64,000 nucleotides of DNA from assembly GCA_018816945.1 (NCBI GenBank), contig JAHIVC010000025.1, positions 1 to 64,000 on the forward strand. Direction: 5' to 3'. Positions within the stretch are counted from its first letter, which is position 1, and every line of letters starts with the position of its first letter. The notes below the pieces were generated by a model. That model was not told where the DNA came from. It ran no database searches and was given only the letters and a program-made list of their open reading frames with translations. Below, piece by piece: positions 26,903 through 35,149 of the stretch. The position numbers and the translations under genes were made by a program. This stretch comes from Bacteroidota bacterium. Its GTDB lineage: Bacteria > Bacteroidota > Bacteroidia > Bacteroidales > GCA-2711565.

Positions 26903-28960
26903 ATGACCAAAGAAGAAGCCCGGCAGAAAATTGAGAAACTATCGGTTGAAATAAATAACCACAATCATCGGTACTATGATTTATCACAACCTATTATTGC
27001 CGATTACGATTTTGATATGCTGCTGGAAGAGTTAATCAAACTCGAAACTTCTTTTCCTGAATTAAAAAAACCGGATTCACCAACACAACGGGTAGGTGGC
27101 GAAATAACCAAAGAATTTCGCCAGGTTGCTCACAAATACCCCATGCTTTCACTCGGGAATACATACTCTGAAGGCGAAATTCTGGAATTTGATCAACGTG
27201 TAAGAAAATCGCTTACAGAAGATTTTGAATACGTTTGCGACCTCAAATTTGATGGAGTTGCCATTGGCTTAACCTATGTTGATGGCATCCTGACTCAAGC
27301 TATTACCAGAGGCGATGGAAGCAAAGGCGATGATGTTACAGCCAATGTAAAAACCATCCGGTCAATTCCATTAAAACTGCAAGGGAATTACCCTGCCGAA
27401 TTTGAAATCAGAGGTGAAATTTTTTACCCGCACGATGGATTTAAAAAACTGAATGAAGATCGGATCGAAATTGGTGAAAGCCCTTTTGCCAACCCCCGCA
27501 ATGCTGCTTCAGGTACCTTAAAAATGCAGGATTCATCGGAAGTGGCAAAACGCCCATTGGAATGTTTCCTTTATTTAATGTATGGCGAAGAACTGCCTTA
27601 TATCAACCATTACGACAATTTACAAGAAGCGAAAAAATGGGGATTTAGCATCTCAAATAACTTTGCCATTTGCCATAATACCGATGAAATATTCGAATTT
27701 ATTGATGATTGGAATGAAGCCCGAAAAACCTTGCCCTATGATATTGATGGCGTTGTAATTAAAATTAATTCGTTACAACAGCAAAAGCAATTGGGATTTA
27801 CGGCAAAATCGCCACGCTGGTCCATTGCGTATAAATTTAAAACAGAACGTGCACTAACTGAACTTTTATCAATCGATTATCAAGTGGGCAGAACAGGATC
27901 AATAACACCTGTAGCAAATTTACGCCCGGTTTTTTTACTCGGTACCATTATCAAAAGAGCATCTTTGCATAATGCAGATATTATTGAACAACTTGATGTA
28001 AGAATTGGCGACCAGGTTTATATTGAAAAAGGGGGCGAAATTATCCCTAAAATCGTGAGCGTAAATTTATCAAACAGAAAAGCCGATGCTAAACCGGTTA
28101 CTTATATCACATACTGTCCTGAATGTAGAACAGAATTATACAGAAACGAAGGCGAATCAAACCATTACTGCCCAAATTATACCCAATGTCCACCTCAAAT
28201 AAAAGGCAAACTTGAACATTTTATCAGCCGTAAGGCGATGAATATTGATAGTTTAGGCGAAGGCAAAATTGAAATTTTATATGATAATGAACTGGTTCAT
28301 GATTTGAGCGATCTTTACAAATTAACTTATGAAAGCATCCTTGGTTTAGAGAAAATATTTCCTTCATCTGAAGGGAAGAAAGAACGCAAAATCAGCTTCA
28401 AAGATAAAACAGCGAAAAATATCATCAAAGGATTAGAGAAATCGAAGGAAGCTCCATTTGAAAAAGTATTATTCGCACTTGGGATCAGATATGTAGGTGA
28501 AACCGTTGCCAGAAATCTGGCAAACCATTTCCAAACAATAGATGCACTTATGTTAGCTGATTATGACACACTTATTTCTGTTGAAGATATCGGCGAAAGA
28601 ATTGCAAAATCCATTATTGAATATTTTTCGATAGAAGCAAATATAAATTTGATAAAAAGGCTAAAAGAACATCATCTGAACTTTAGCTTATCCAATCAAA
28701 GTCAATTACTTTCAAATTTGTTGGAAGGAAAAACTTTTGTAGTTAGTGGTGTGTTTGAAAACTACAGCCGGGATTATTTAAAAGAACTTATTCAATTACA
28801 TGGTGGCCAAAATACGGGTTCAATATCTGCAAAAACTGCTTATATTTTGGCTGGTGAAAATATGGGACCGGCTAAGCTTTCCAAGGCAAATAAGTTAGGC
28901 ATTCCAATAATTGGTATCAACGAATTTGAGGCTATGATTCATAAAAAAAGCCCCGACTAA
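26903..28960 (+). CDS. ligA: NAD-dependent DNA ligase
   Basis: A 685-residue ligase with all domains in order: domain Ia with NHRYYDLSQPIIADYDFD, the adenylation domain with AMP-accepting Lys115 in LKFDG, the OB fold (VGRTGSITPVANL), a zinc finger CPECRTEL followed by CPNYTQC, the helix-hairpin-helix region (ALGIRYVGET), and a C-terminal BRCT domain from about residue 608. It seals nicks in replication and repair. Length is normal. The transcription terminator overlaps its stop codon. Confidence 0.98.
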   Translation: MTKEEARQKIEKLSVEINNHNHRYYDLSQPIIADYDFDMLLEELIKLETSFPELKKPDSPTQRVGGEITKEFRQVAHKYPMLSLGNTYSEGEILEFDQRVRKSLTEDFEYVCDLKFDGVAIGLTYVDGILTQAITRGDGSKGDDVTANVKTIRSIPLKLQGNYPAEFEIRGEIFYPHDGFKKLNEDRIEIGESPFANPRNAASGTLKMQDSSEVAKRPLECFLYLMYGEELPYINHYDNLQEAKKWGFSISNNFAICHNTDEIFEFIDDWNEARKTLPYDIDGVVIKINSLQQQKQLGFTAKSPRWSIAYKFKTERALTELLSIDYQVGRTGSITPVANLRPVFLLGTIIKRASLHNADIIEQLDVRIGDQVYIEKGGEIIPKIVSVNLSNRKADAKPVTYITYCPECRTELYRNEGESNHYCPNYTQCPPQIKGKLEHFISRKAMNIDSLGEGKIEILYDNELVHDLSDLYKLTYESILGLEKIFPSSEGKKERKISFKDKTAKNIIKGLEKSKEAPFEKVLFALGIRYVGETVARNLANHFQTIDALMLADYDTLISVEDIGERIAKSIIEYFSIEANINLIKRLKEHHLNFSLSNQSQLLSNLLEGKTFVVSGVFENYSRDYLKELIQLHGGQNTGSISAKTAYILAGENMGPAKLSKANKLGIPIIGINEFEAMIHKKSPD

Positions 28961-28974
28961 CGGAGCTTTTAATC
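28946..28974 (+). terminator. Terminator overlapping the ligA stop codon
   Basis: The stem AAAAGC-CCG / CGG-GCTTTT has one mismatch and a five-base loop that contains the ligA TAA. It is followed by a short T/A tail. It separates ligA from the convergent operon. Confidence 0.6.
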
Positions 28975-28991
28975 AATATAAATTTTTTAAC

Positions 28992-29714
28992 TTAGTACCT
29001 TCTAATACTTGAAGCACCTGATGAATCAAGGCTTACCGAAGGTTTTCCTTTGTACCTCACTGTGGATGCACCGGAAGCATCCACGCTTAACTCTTCGGTA
29101 GCAAATACTTTTATGGTACTTGCACCTGAAGCATCAATTGAACATTCTTTTACTTCAAAATCCTGAGCATATAGCTTTGTTGCACCGGATACATCTACTG
29201 TTAATTTATCTGCACTTCCTGTAAATTCAATATCAGAAGCTCCGCTTAAATCTAAATATACCTTATCAGCAGTGAAGTTCATATTTATTTCAGATGCACC
29301 ACTAACTCCAATTTCAAGATCATTAAATTTGTAAGTACCCTCTCCTCTTATATTACAGGCGCCGCTTAACTCAATCTTATCTATCATTTTAAAACTTATG
29401 TATGCCTTCATTGTTTTTACATTTCGAATATTACTTTTGACATAAATTTTCAAAGTTCCACCTCTAACCTCAGTAATAATGTATTCCATGATATTCTCAT
29501 CGGCCTCAATTACCAACGATTCGCTGTTACCCTGTGTCAGATATATTTCGAAAGCACTGCTTACATCAATTGCGCTAAAAGAAGATATATTGCGGGTCTC
29601 TTTTTCAACGTTACCGTTTCCTCTAATATACTTTTCAGCAAATGTTGAGTTCGGTATTACAGCTATCAATCCGGTCATTAGAATGGCTAATCCAATTTTT
29701 TTAATTGTTTTCAT
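28992..29714 (-). CDS. GIN-domain (DUF2807) exported protein
   Basis: A 240-residue protein with a signal peptide (~1-26). The rest is a right-handed beta-helix-like GIN/DUF2807 domain: SAFEIYLTQG, then short repeats built around the words SGASEI, SGASDI, SGATKL, SGASTI and SGASTV about every 18-22 residues. These proteins are secreted and their role is not established; names such as autotransporter adhesin head are by analogy only. It is last in a four-gene operon behind an ECF sigma factor, so it is a probable target of that factor. Confidence 0.85.
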   Translation of the reverse strand: MKTIKKIGLAILMTGLIAVIPNSTFAEKYIRGNGNVEKETRNISSFSAIDVSSAFEIYLTQGNSESLVIEADENIMEYIITEVRGGTLKIYVKSNIRNVKTMKAYISFKMIDKIELSGACNIRGEGTYKFNDLEIGVSGASEINMNFTADKVYLDLSGASDIEFTGSADKLTVDVSGATKLYAQDFEVKECSIDASGASTIKVFATEELSVDASGASTVRYKGKPSVSLDSSGASSIRRY

Positions 29715-29737
29715 TTTTGATTTATTTTAATTTATAA

Positions 29738-30769
29738 TTAGTTTATTTCGATTGCTCCAAATTGTGATTCAATTTTTATTAATGCCTTGCTTCCTTTATC
29801 ACCAGCACTTCCATAATATTTATAAGAGTTAAAGCTGACTTTTTCCTTTGACGGTTTAAAGTTCGAGGGCAGATATACGCTTGCGAATTGGGCACTTATA
29901 TCATATGAAAAACTAGCTCCATTATCCAATCCTATGCTTATGGATGAATGTTGCCCATTGATATCAACTTCTGTAAAGCCTCTAGATATATGGTCGATGC
30001 TCAACTTGCCTAATTTACATTCGGCCAATATCGACTCCTTCAAATAATTAATACTTGTGCCTGTTCCATTTAGTTTACAGTCAATCACACCCACTTCATC
30101 TATTTCAAGGCTTCCAAAATTTGCGTCTATGAAAAGCTTGCCGATTTTTTCAAATTCCATTTCAGTAAACTGAGCATCAACCTTTAATCGTTCTGCTTTT
30201 TCGATATTAAAATCCGAATGACTAATATCGATCACAGCTTCTTTTACAATCCCAAGTTCCAAAGCACCGTGCTGCACTATAATCTCATTATCTGCATTCT
30301 GTAATTCAGAAGCATGCAAAGTGCCAAATGACTGTTTTAAGTATGTTTTACCTTTAACAATACCAATATAAGTATTCCCAAATTTGTTTGAAAAATCAAG
30401 ATTTAATGATTCGGGCAAATAAACATTCACTAAGATATTGAACTTGGCATCGCGCGAATTTATATTACCGACCTTTGTTTGCTCAACTACTTTATATTTA
30501 TCACCGGTAATTTCAATACTTATCTTATCAAAGATACGGCCTGCACTCTTTTCATCATCAGCGGTAACTTCAACCAATACTTCAATACTTACCTTGTTCT
30601 CGTCCCAAGTAAAACATTGAATATCGCCAAAAGTATTACTAATCTTTACCGTTGCGTCCCTATTTACTTCAAACTCTTTCTTAAAGGTAGAAGTAAACTT
30701 TTCTTTTGCCTGTAGCGAAACACTTACAAGTAAAAAGAAAACTATACTGATTAAATTAATCCTTTTCAT
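29738..30769 (-). CDS. DUF4097-like exported beta-repeat protein
   Basis: A 343-residue protein with a signal peptide ending SLQAKE (~residue 21). After an opening FKKEFEVNRDATVKISNTFG, the chain is a run of short beta strands in DUF4097 style, where FGDI, FGNTYIG, FGTLHA, FGSLEI and FGAIEI recur. It is probably an extracytoplasmic beta-helix. It lies 23 bases before the GIN gene and 12 bases after the membrane protein gene. It may act with them in a cell-envelope response. Function unknown. Confidence 0.7.
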   Translation of the reverse strand: MKRINLISIVFFLLVSVSLQAKEKFTSTFKKEFEVNRDATVKISNTFGDIQCFTWDENKVSIEVLVEVTADDEKSAGRIFDKISIEITGDKYKVVEQTKVGNINSRDAKFNILVNVYLPESLNLDFSNKFGNTYIGIVKGKTYLKQSFGTLHASELQNADNEIIVQHGALELGIVKEAVIDISHSDFNIEKAERLKVDAQFTEMEFEKIGKLFIDANFGSLEIDEVGVIDCKLNGTGTSINYLKESILAECKLGKLSIDHISRGFTEVDINGQHSSISIGLDNGASFSYDISAQFASVYLPSNFKPSKEKVSFNSYKYYGSAGDKGSKALIKIESQFGAIEIN

Positions 30770-30781
30770 TTTTCCTATCTT

Positions 30782-31327
30782 TTATAAAACTCCTAATTTC
30801 TTTTCCTGAACTTCATTCATATTATCAATTACCTTATCCAAAACTGAAGTTAAGAATCGGTAATTTCTTACAATAGCTCCAAGAACCCTTTCATCTTTAT
30901 TACTTTCAATGTATTCTTGTTCGAGCTTTTTTGTTTCCATCGCAATGGCATTCGCATTATATAATGCATTTTCTTTTAGCTTTTCACTTTCGGCATCAGC
31001 TTTACTCAATTCATCAATTTTTGCAAGTTTTTGTTCGTTCATTGTTGAGTAATAGTCTACTGCCTCCAATAATTCAGGTGATGCTTCGGTTGCAAATAAA
31101 TTTTTTGATCCATTATTATAGATAAAAAGCATAAATGTAACTGCGAGTAAAATAATAACCGATGCAGCTATTTTCATTGTGCCCACATATAATCTCCTGT
31201 ACGATCGTTTAACTTCAGGCTGAATTTTCTGTAGTTTTTCCTGAAATCTTTTGAAATGACCTTCTTCGGGTTCATTCACATCAAAGAGTTCTTTATTTTT
31301 CGTTATTCTTTGTTCTAATATTGACAT
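30782..31327 (-). CDS. Single-pass membrane protein, probable anti-sigma factor
   Basis: A 181-residue protein: ~50 basic cytoplasmic residues, one membrane helix at about 51-70 (MKIAASVIILLAVTFMLFIY), then ~110 residues of charged helix outside the membrane (ELSKADAESEKLKEN). Layout and place directly after an ECF sigma gene fit an anti-sigma factor, but no zinc motif (HxxxCxxC) or known anti-sigma domain is seen. A strong Shine-Dalgarno sequence overlaps the stop codon of the sigma gene, so translation is probably coupled. Confidence 0.65.
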   Translation of the reverse strand: MSILEQRITKNKELFDVNEPEEGHFKRFQEKLQKIQPEVKRSYRRLYVGTMKIAASVIILLAVTFMLFIYNNGSKNLFATEASPELLEAVDYYSTMNEQKLAKIDELSKADAESEKLKENALYNANAIAMETKKLEQEYIESNKDERVLGAIVRNYRFLTSVLDKVIDNMNEVQEKKLGVL

Positions 31328-31343
31328 AAATTCACCTCCTTTA
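31328..31343 (-). promoter_or_regulatory. Canonical Shine-Dalgarno sequence between sigma gene and membrane protein gene
   Basis: On the minus strand TAAAGGAGGTGA precedes the ATG at 31327 by six bases. It is a near-perfect anti-SD match and includes the TAA stop of the sigma factor gene. Such motifs are rare in this lineage and in this window. Confidence 0.75.
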
Positions 31344-31940
31344 ATTTAAGTTGATGCTGTCGGATAACTGGTATTGCTTGATATTTGCCAGTAATTTCTT
31401 TCTGGCCCTGGAATACTTGGTTCTGACTGCATTGTAATTAATCCCAAGTATTTCCGATATTTCCTGATGATCATAGCCTTCGAGCAGGTACAAAGAAAGG
31501 ATGATGCGGTACGAATCGTTCAATTGCTCTATTCCTTTTCTGATGGCTTCAATTTTCATTGAAAGCACTTCAAAATAATCTTCTTCATCCCTTTCAATTA
31601 GTTCATTTTCTAAATCATCAATCGAAATATCATGTTTCATTTTTTTTAATCGATCAAGCGATTTATTGATTACAATGCGCTTTAACCATGCGCCAAATGC
31701 TGCACTTCCATCATATTGGTAAATCTTTTGGAAGGCATCTAAAAAAGCCTCTTGCATCACATCTTCTGCTTCCATTTGATCGTTTAATATTCTATATGAA
31801 GTGTTATACATCGCTTTATAATACAAATTATAGATTTTGAATTGAGCCTTCTGGTCGCCGGCAAAACAAGCAGTGATAAGCTCATTATGAATATTATTGA
31901 CTTTTTTGCTCAATTCGGTTCTATTTTTATCTAAAGACAT
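31341..31940 (-). CDS. ECF sigma-70 family sigma factor
   Basis: A 199-residue sigma factor. Region 2 (~25-95) has YKAMYNTSYRILNDQMEAEDVMQEAFLDAF-type sequence and FGAWLKRIVINKSLDRLK. Region 4 (~130-185) has LNDSYRIILSLYLLEGYDHQEISEILGI followed by the recognition helix with AVRTKYSRARKKLL. The ATG at 31940 is chosen; an earlier in-frame ATG at 31985 would add 15 lysine/phenylalanine-rich residues with no counterpart. It heads an operon with a membrane protein, a DUF4097-like protein and a GIN protein, which it may itself drive. Confidence 0.92.
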   Translation of the reverse strand: MSLDKNRTELSKKVNNIHNELITACFAGDQKAQFKIYNLYYKAMYNTSYRILNDQMEAEDVMQEAFLDAFQKIYQYDGSAAFGAWLKRIVINKSLDRLKKMKHDISIDDLENELIERDEEDYFEVLSMKIEAIRKGIEQLNDSYRIILSLYLLEGYDHQEISEILGINYNAVRTKYSRARKKLLANIKQYQLSDSINLN

Positions 31941-32111
31941 CGTTTTTTTTTTACTGTTACACTTTTTTGAAAAAAAAATGAACAAGCTTGAGTAAAGTTA
32001 ATTTAATTAGTCAATTCAAAATAGTGCTATTTGAATATAAGCAGAGTAAAGTTTTTATAGCAAAACTGAATTCCGGTTTCATCTGTTTATTTTTATTTCT
32101 AAACGGTCAGA

Positions 32112-32133
32112 TGCCTGCCTGTCGGCAGACAGG
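32112..32133. repeat. GC-rich imperfect palindrome, REP-like
   Basis: TGCCTGCCTGTCGGCAG plus ACAGG forms an imperfect palindrome in AT-rich DNA. A related core (GCCTGCGTCTGGCAGG) occurs at 43405-43420. Confidence 0.5.
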
Positions 32134-32140
32134 GAACTAA

Positions 32141-32195
32141 CCATGATAAAATGATCATTCTCGTGTGTGTTAAAATCATGATTATTTTATCATGG
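32141..32195. repeat. Long inverted repeat (18-base arms)
   Basis: Arms CCATGATAAAATGATCAT (32141-32158) and ATGATTATTTTATCATGG (32178-32195) pair over all 18 positions with a single G-T pair, around a 19-base loop. It has no T-run on either side, so a terminator is unlikely. It lies 7 bases after the GC-rich repeat. Confidence 0.75.
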
Positions 32196-32287
32196 ACGTT
32201 TCATTTTATGAATAATGCTTGTTGGATTCAATACGTTCAAGTCTTTACCTCCTGAAAAAATATGACAAAAATGAAATAAAATTTAAA

Positions 32288-32295
32288 TACTTTTG
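32288..32295 (+). promoter_or_regulatory. -7 element before the truncated methyltransferase gene
   Basis: TACTTTTG matches TAnnTTTG and lies 30 bases before the ATG at 32326. No -33 box was found. It may now serve the DMT transporter and dehydrogenase genes downstream. Confidence 0.35.
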
Positions 32296-32325
32296 CCCAA
32301 TGCATCTTAACTATAAAATCTAAAA

Positions 32326-32670
32326 ATGGCACTCATTCACTCATGCGAAAAAAATGGTAATACCTTATTTAAATACTGTGGTCAGATACCGGTATTATTA
32401 TTCCTATTTGCTGTCCCTATTATTCATTTTACCGATTACGGTTTTTTAACTGTTCAACAATATAAAATATTCACTTATACAGCCATTGGAATTAGTGTTT
32501 TTGGATTTCTAATCAGGGCTTATGCAATCGGTGCGACACCAAAAGGTACTTCAGGTCGAGATACAAGGGAGCAGATTGCCGAAACTTTAAATATAACAGG
32601 TTGTTTTGCATTAATCCTATGCTCACTTAAGCATAATACTAATTTCTTGAACGAAGAAGGGCGATCATAA
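32326..32670 (+). pseudogene. Truncated ICMT-like / lipid A methyltransferase-type gene
   Basis: The frame gives 114 residues that match the first half of isoprenylcysteine-methyltransferase-like membrane proteins: two or three membrane helices, then the loop GATPKGTSGRDTREQIAETLNITG. In the family this loop continues straight into a YSxxRHPLYLGN motif and about 100 further residues with the active site. Here the frame changes to CFALILCSLK and stops. A short NPML in a neighbouring frame and NTNFL in this frame look like remains of that motif. The next gene begins 11 bases later, so the catalytic half is gone. The product is probably inactive. Confidence 0.65.
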
Positions 32671-32680
32671 ATTATCAGGT

Positions 32681-33583
32681 TTGGAAAAAGGAAAATACAC
32701 CGTACATCTGCTTGCCGTAATCTCAATGCTCCTGTGGGGTCTGTCCTATATTTGGACCAAAATTGTATTCAAATATTATGAACCACTAACTACCATATTC
32801 CTTCGATTAGTTATTTCTTCCATCATACTTTTATTTTTCATTCATCTGTTTCGAAGGCCTCGTAAAATAAAAAAAGAGCATTATAGGCACTTTGCAATCT
32901 CTGCTTTATTCAACCCTTTTTTATATTTTTTAGGAGAGAGTTTTGGTTTGAGTTTGGTTTCGTCAACCATGAGTGCAGTAATCATTTCAACTATACCTCT
33001 CTTTACTCCTGTTGTAGCATATTTTAGTTTAAAAGAGCGGCTTTCCATAATTAACCTTATTGGGATTTTGATTTCTTTTGCAGGCATTATGGTGATGCTT
33101 TTCGATAATGAACTGCATATTAGTGAAAGTCCTTTAGGCCTCCTCTTTCTATTTGGTGCGGTTATCGCTGCGCTTATCTACGGGATTCTGCTTAAAAAAC
33201 TTACGGCATCTTATTCGTCGCTGACGATTATTACTTATCAAAATGCCATTGGTGCATTTTATTTTTTACCGCTATTTTTATTTTTCGAATTTGATCAATT
33301 TATTCAAATACGCCCTAATACTGAACTAATCACCACCTTATTATTACTCGCCATATTTGCGTCAAGTGCAGCGTATATTTTATATACTTCGGTTGTGCGT
33401 AAAATCGGGATAAGTAAGGGAAATATCTATACAAATTTAATACCCGGCTTTACAGCACTATTTTCATATTTTATTTTGGCCGAAGAATTCCCTTTTTCAA
33501 AAATAATCGGGATGATAATTGTAATTTTAGGGGTGATACTTTCACAAACTAACAGATTGACTTACAAAAAAAATATCGAATGA
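32681..33583 (+). CDS. EamA/DMT family transporter
   Basis: A 300-residue inner-membrane protein with about ten helices in two EamA repeats, opening with AVISMLLWGLSYIWTKIVF and, in the second half, SSAAYILYTSVVRKIGISKGN. DMT proteins export or import amino acids, metabolites or drugs. The start is a TTG at 32681, since family proteins have about ten residues before the first helix and the first in-frame ATG (codon 17) would cut into it. Its stop overlaps the start of the next gene (ATGA), so the two are translationally coupled and may handle the same metabolite. Confidence 0.88.
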   Translation: MEKGKYTVHLLAVISMLLWGLSYIWTKIVFKYYEPLTTIFLRLVISSIILLFFIHLFRRPRKIKKEHYRHFAISALFNPFLYFLGESFGLSLVSSTMSAVIISTIPLFTPVVAYFSLKERLSIINLIGILISFAGIMVMLFDNELHISESPLGLLFLFGAVIAALIYGILLKKLTASYSSLTIITYQNAIGAFYFLPLFLFFEFDQFIQIRPNTELITTLLLLAIFASSAAYILYTSVVRKIGISKGNIYTNLIPGFTALFSYFILAEEFPFSKIIGMIIVILGVILSQTNRLTYKKNIE

Positions 33584-34716
33584 ACATCATCGTACTAGGA
33601 GCTGGTTTAGTTGGAGCACCCATGGCCATTGATCTGGCAAAAGATCCACAATTTAAAATTACGGTTGCAGATATTTCGGAAACCAATTTATTCAAACTAG
33701 CATTGGTCGAAAATATTAAAACAATTCAAACCGATCTTTCTGATAAGGACCGGCTTAAAAAGCTATTATCTTCATTCGATATGGTGCTTAGTGCCGTACC
33801 CGGATTTATGGGTTATGAAACGTTAAAAACCGTTATTGAAGCAGGCAAGAATGTGATTGACATTGCATTTTTCCCGGAAGATCTCTTCACCCTTGATGAA
33901 TTAGCTATCGAAAAAGGAGTAATCGCCATTTCGGATATTGGTGTAGCACCCGGAATGAGTAATGTTTTAATCGGGCATGTTGATCATTTATTGGACAGTA
34001 CACTTAAAGCCATTACTTATGTTGGAGGATTGCCTGTAATTCGTGAATGGCCCTACGAGTACAAAGCCGGATTTTCACCTATCGATGTAATTGAAGAATA
34101 TACGCGCCCTGCACGATATATTGAAAATGGAAAAGAAGTGATAAAACCGGCACTTTCCGATCCCGAATTAATAAACTTTAAAGGAGTAGGTACTTTGGAA
34201 GCATTTAATAGTGATGGTCTGCGAAGTCTGGCAAACACCATTGATGCACCATATATGATTGAAAAAACGCTGCGTTATCCCGGACACATCGAAAAAATGG
34301 CAATGCTTCGTGATACCGGTTTTTTCAATAAAGAAGAAATTGAAGTGAATGGGGTATTGATCAGTCCGCTTGATTTGACGACAAAACTTTTGTTTCCTAA
34401 ATGGGAATTAAAAGACGGTGAAGAAGATTTAACTATTATGCAAGTAATTATTGAAGGAATAAAGGATAGCAAAAAATTAAGGTATACTTACGATTTACTT
34501 GATTATTACGATCCGGAAACCAAAACCCATTCCATGGCACGTACGACAGGTTATACAGCTACCATGGCTGTCAGGATGATCGCCAGTGGCCATTATACCA
34601 AAAAAGGGGTGTCCGCACCCGAATTTATCGGACAGCATAAAGAATGTGTAAATTTTCTGTTGGAAGGCTTGGCAGAGCGCGGAGTGATCTATAAAGAAAC
34701 AATCGTTGAACTTTAA
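33580..34716 (+). CDS. Saccharopine dehydrogenase family oxidoreductase
   Basis: A 378-residue protein. The N-terminal Rossmann fold has GAGLVGAPMAIDLAK at residues 6-20 and VLSAVPGFMGYET near 70. The C-terminal part carries the family's GVAPGMSNVLIGH and YVGGLPV segments. Relatives include saccharopine dehydrogenases and lysine 6-dehydrogenases, so an NAD(P)-linked reaction on lysine or a related amino acid is likely. The exact substrate is not set by sequence. It overlaps the DMT transporter gene by four bases. Confidence 0.88.
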   Translation: MNIIVLGAGLVGAPMAIDLAKDPQFKITVADISETNLFKLALVENIKTIQTDLSDKDRLKKLLSSFDMVLSAVPGFMGYETLKTVIEAGKNVIDIAFFPEDLFTLDELAIEKGVIAISDIGVAPGMSNVLIGHVDHLLDSTLKAITYVGGLPVIREWPYEYKAGFSPIDVIEEYTRPARYIENGKEVIKPALSDPELINFKGVGTLEAFNSDGLRSLANTIDAPYMIEKTLRYPGHIEKMAMLRDTGFFNKEEIEVNGVLISPLDLTTKLLFPKWELKDGEEDLTIMQVIIEGIKDSKKLRYTYDLLDYYDPETKTHSMARTTGYTATMAVRMIASGHYTKKGVSAPEFIGQHKECVNFLLEGLAERGVIYKETIVEL

Positions 34717-34738
34717 ATAAAAAATATCAAAAAAGGAG

Positions 34739-34768
34739 TTTGTAAGAGTTAATATTTTTCTATTTTTG
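34739..34768 (+). promoter_or_regulatory. Promoter of the tRNA-Met gene
   Basis: TTTG (34739-34742), an 18-base spacer, then TATTTTTG (34761-34768): a near-ideal Bacteroidota promoter, 14 bases before the tRNA 5' end. Confidence 0.8.
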
Positions 34769-34782
34769 CAAACTCAAATAAT

Positions 34783-34856
34783 GGCGGGGTAGCTCAGTTG
34801 GTTAGAGCGTCGGATTCATAACCCGGAGGTCTCGAGTTCAATTCTCGATCCCGCTA
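34783..34856 (+). tRNA. tRNA-Met (anticodon CAT)
   Basis: The 74-base sequence folds as a cloverleaf: acceptor GGCGGGG / TCCCGCT with G-T pairs at both ends, D stem GCTC/GAGC, anticodon CAT (34817-34819) in loop TTCATAA, five-base variable loop, and T stem TCGAG/CTCGA with loop TTCAATT. The pair 31-39 is A-C, a mismatch. It lacks the C1-A72 mismatch of initiator tRNA and three consecutive G-C pairs in the anticodon stem, so it is elongator Met. A CAT tRNA read by Ile (lysidine) cannot be fully excluded. CCA is not encoded. Confidence 0.93.
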
Positions 34857-34862
34857 CAACAA

Positions 34863-34893
34863 AAACCCTTACACGTAAGTGTAGGGGTTTTTT
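34863..34893 (+). terminator. Terminator of the tRNA gene
   Basis: Stem AAACCCTTACAC / GTGTAGGGGTTT with one G-T pair, GTAA loop, and a run of T. It lies 6 bases after the tRNA end. Confidence 0.88.
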
Positions 34894-35149
34894 ATTTTAA
34901 GTAGTTCAAACTTGCTTGATAACGATCTTAAAATAAAAAGAACCTATTACGAAGTAATAAGGGGTTTTGGGTTAGCCTTCCCCCAACGCAGAATCAGCAA
35001 AACCAATTCTTTCAGGTTTGCAGGTTTGCAGATTAATAAAATGTTTTAAATATGAAATAGTTAAGAAACGAAATAAGAATTTACAATAAATTTATTTTTA
35101 TGTATTGCAATAGAATTAAGATTCTTATTTAAAATATGATAACTAAGCT
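34894..35149. other. Intergenic region between tRNA and MG2/plug gene
   Basis: No gene is visible. It holds a second weak hairpin (CCTATTAC-GAA-GTAATAAGG near 34943-34962) and a tandem CAGGTTTG twice at 35013-35028. A terminator for the leftward gene at 35150 is expected but not obvious. Confidence 0.5.

Larger units (their letters stand above)
31941..32325. other. Intergenic region with repeats
   Basis: This 385-base region between divergent genes holds a GC-rich repeat (32112-32133), a long hairpin (32141-32195) and a -7 element (32288-32295). I see no gene in it. The promoter of the leftward sigma operon should lie near its left end but was not recognised. Confidence 0.6.

Noticed and set aside
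35013-35031. Two tandem copies of CAGGTTTG, considered as a CRISPR remnant or iteron
   Set aside because: Only two 8-base units without spacers and no cas or rep gene nearby.
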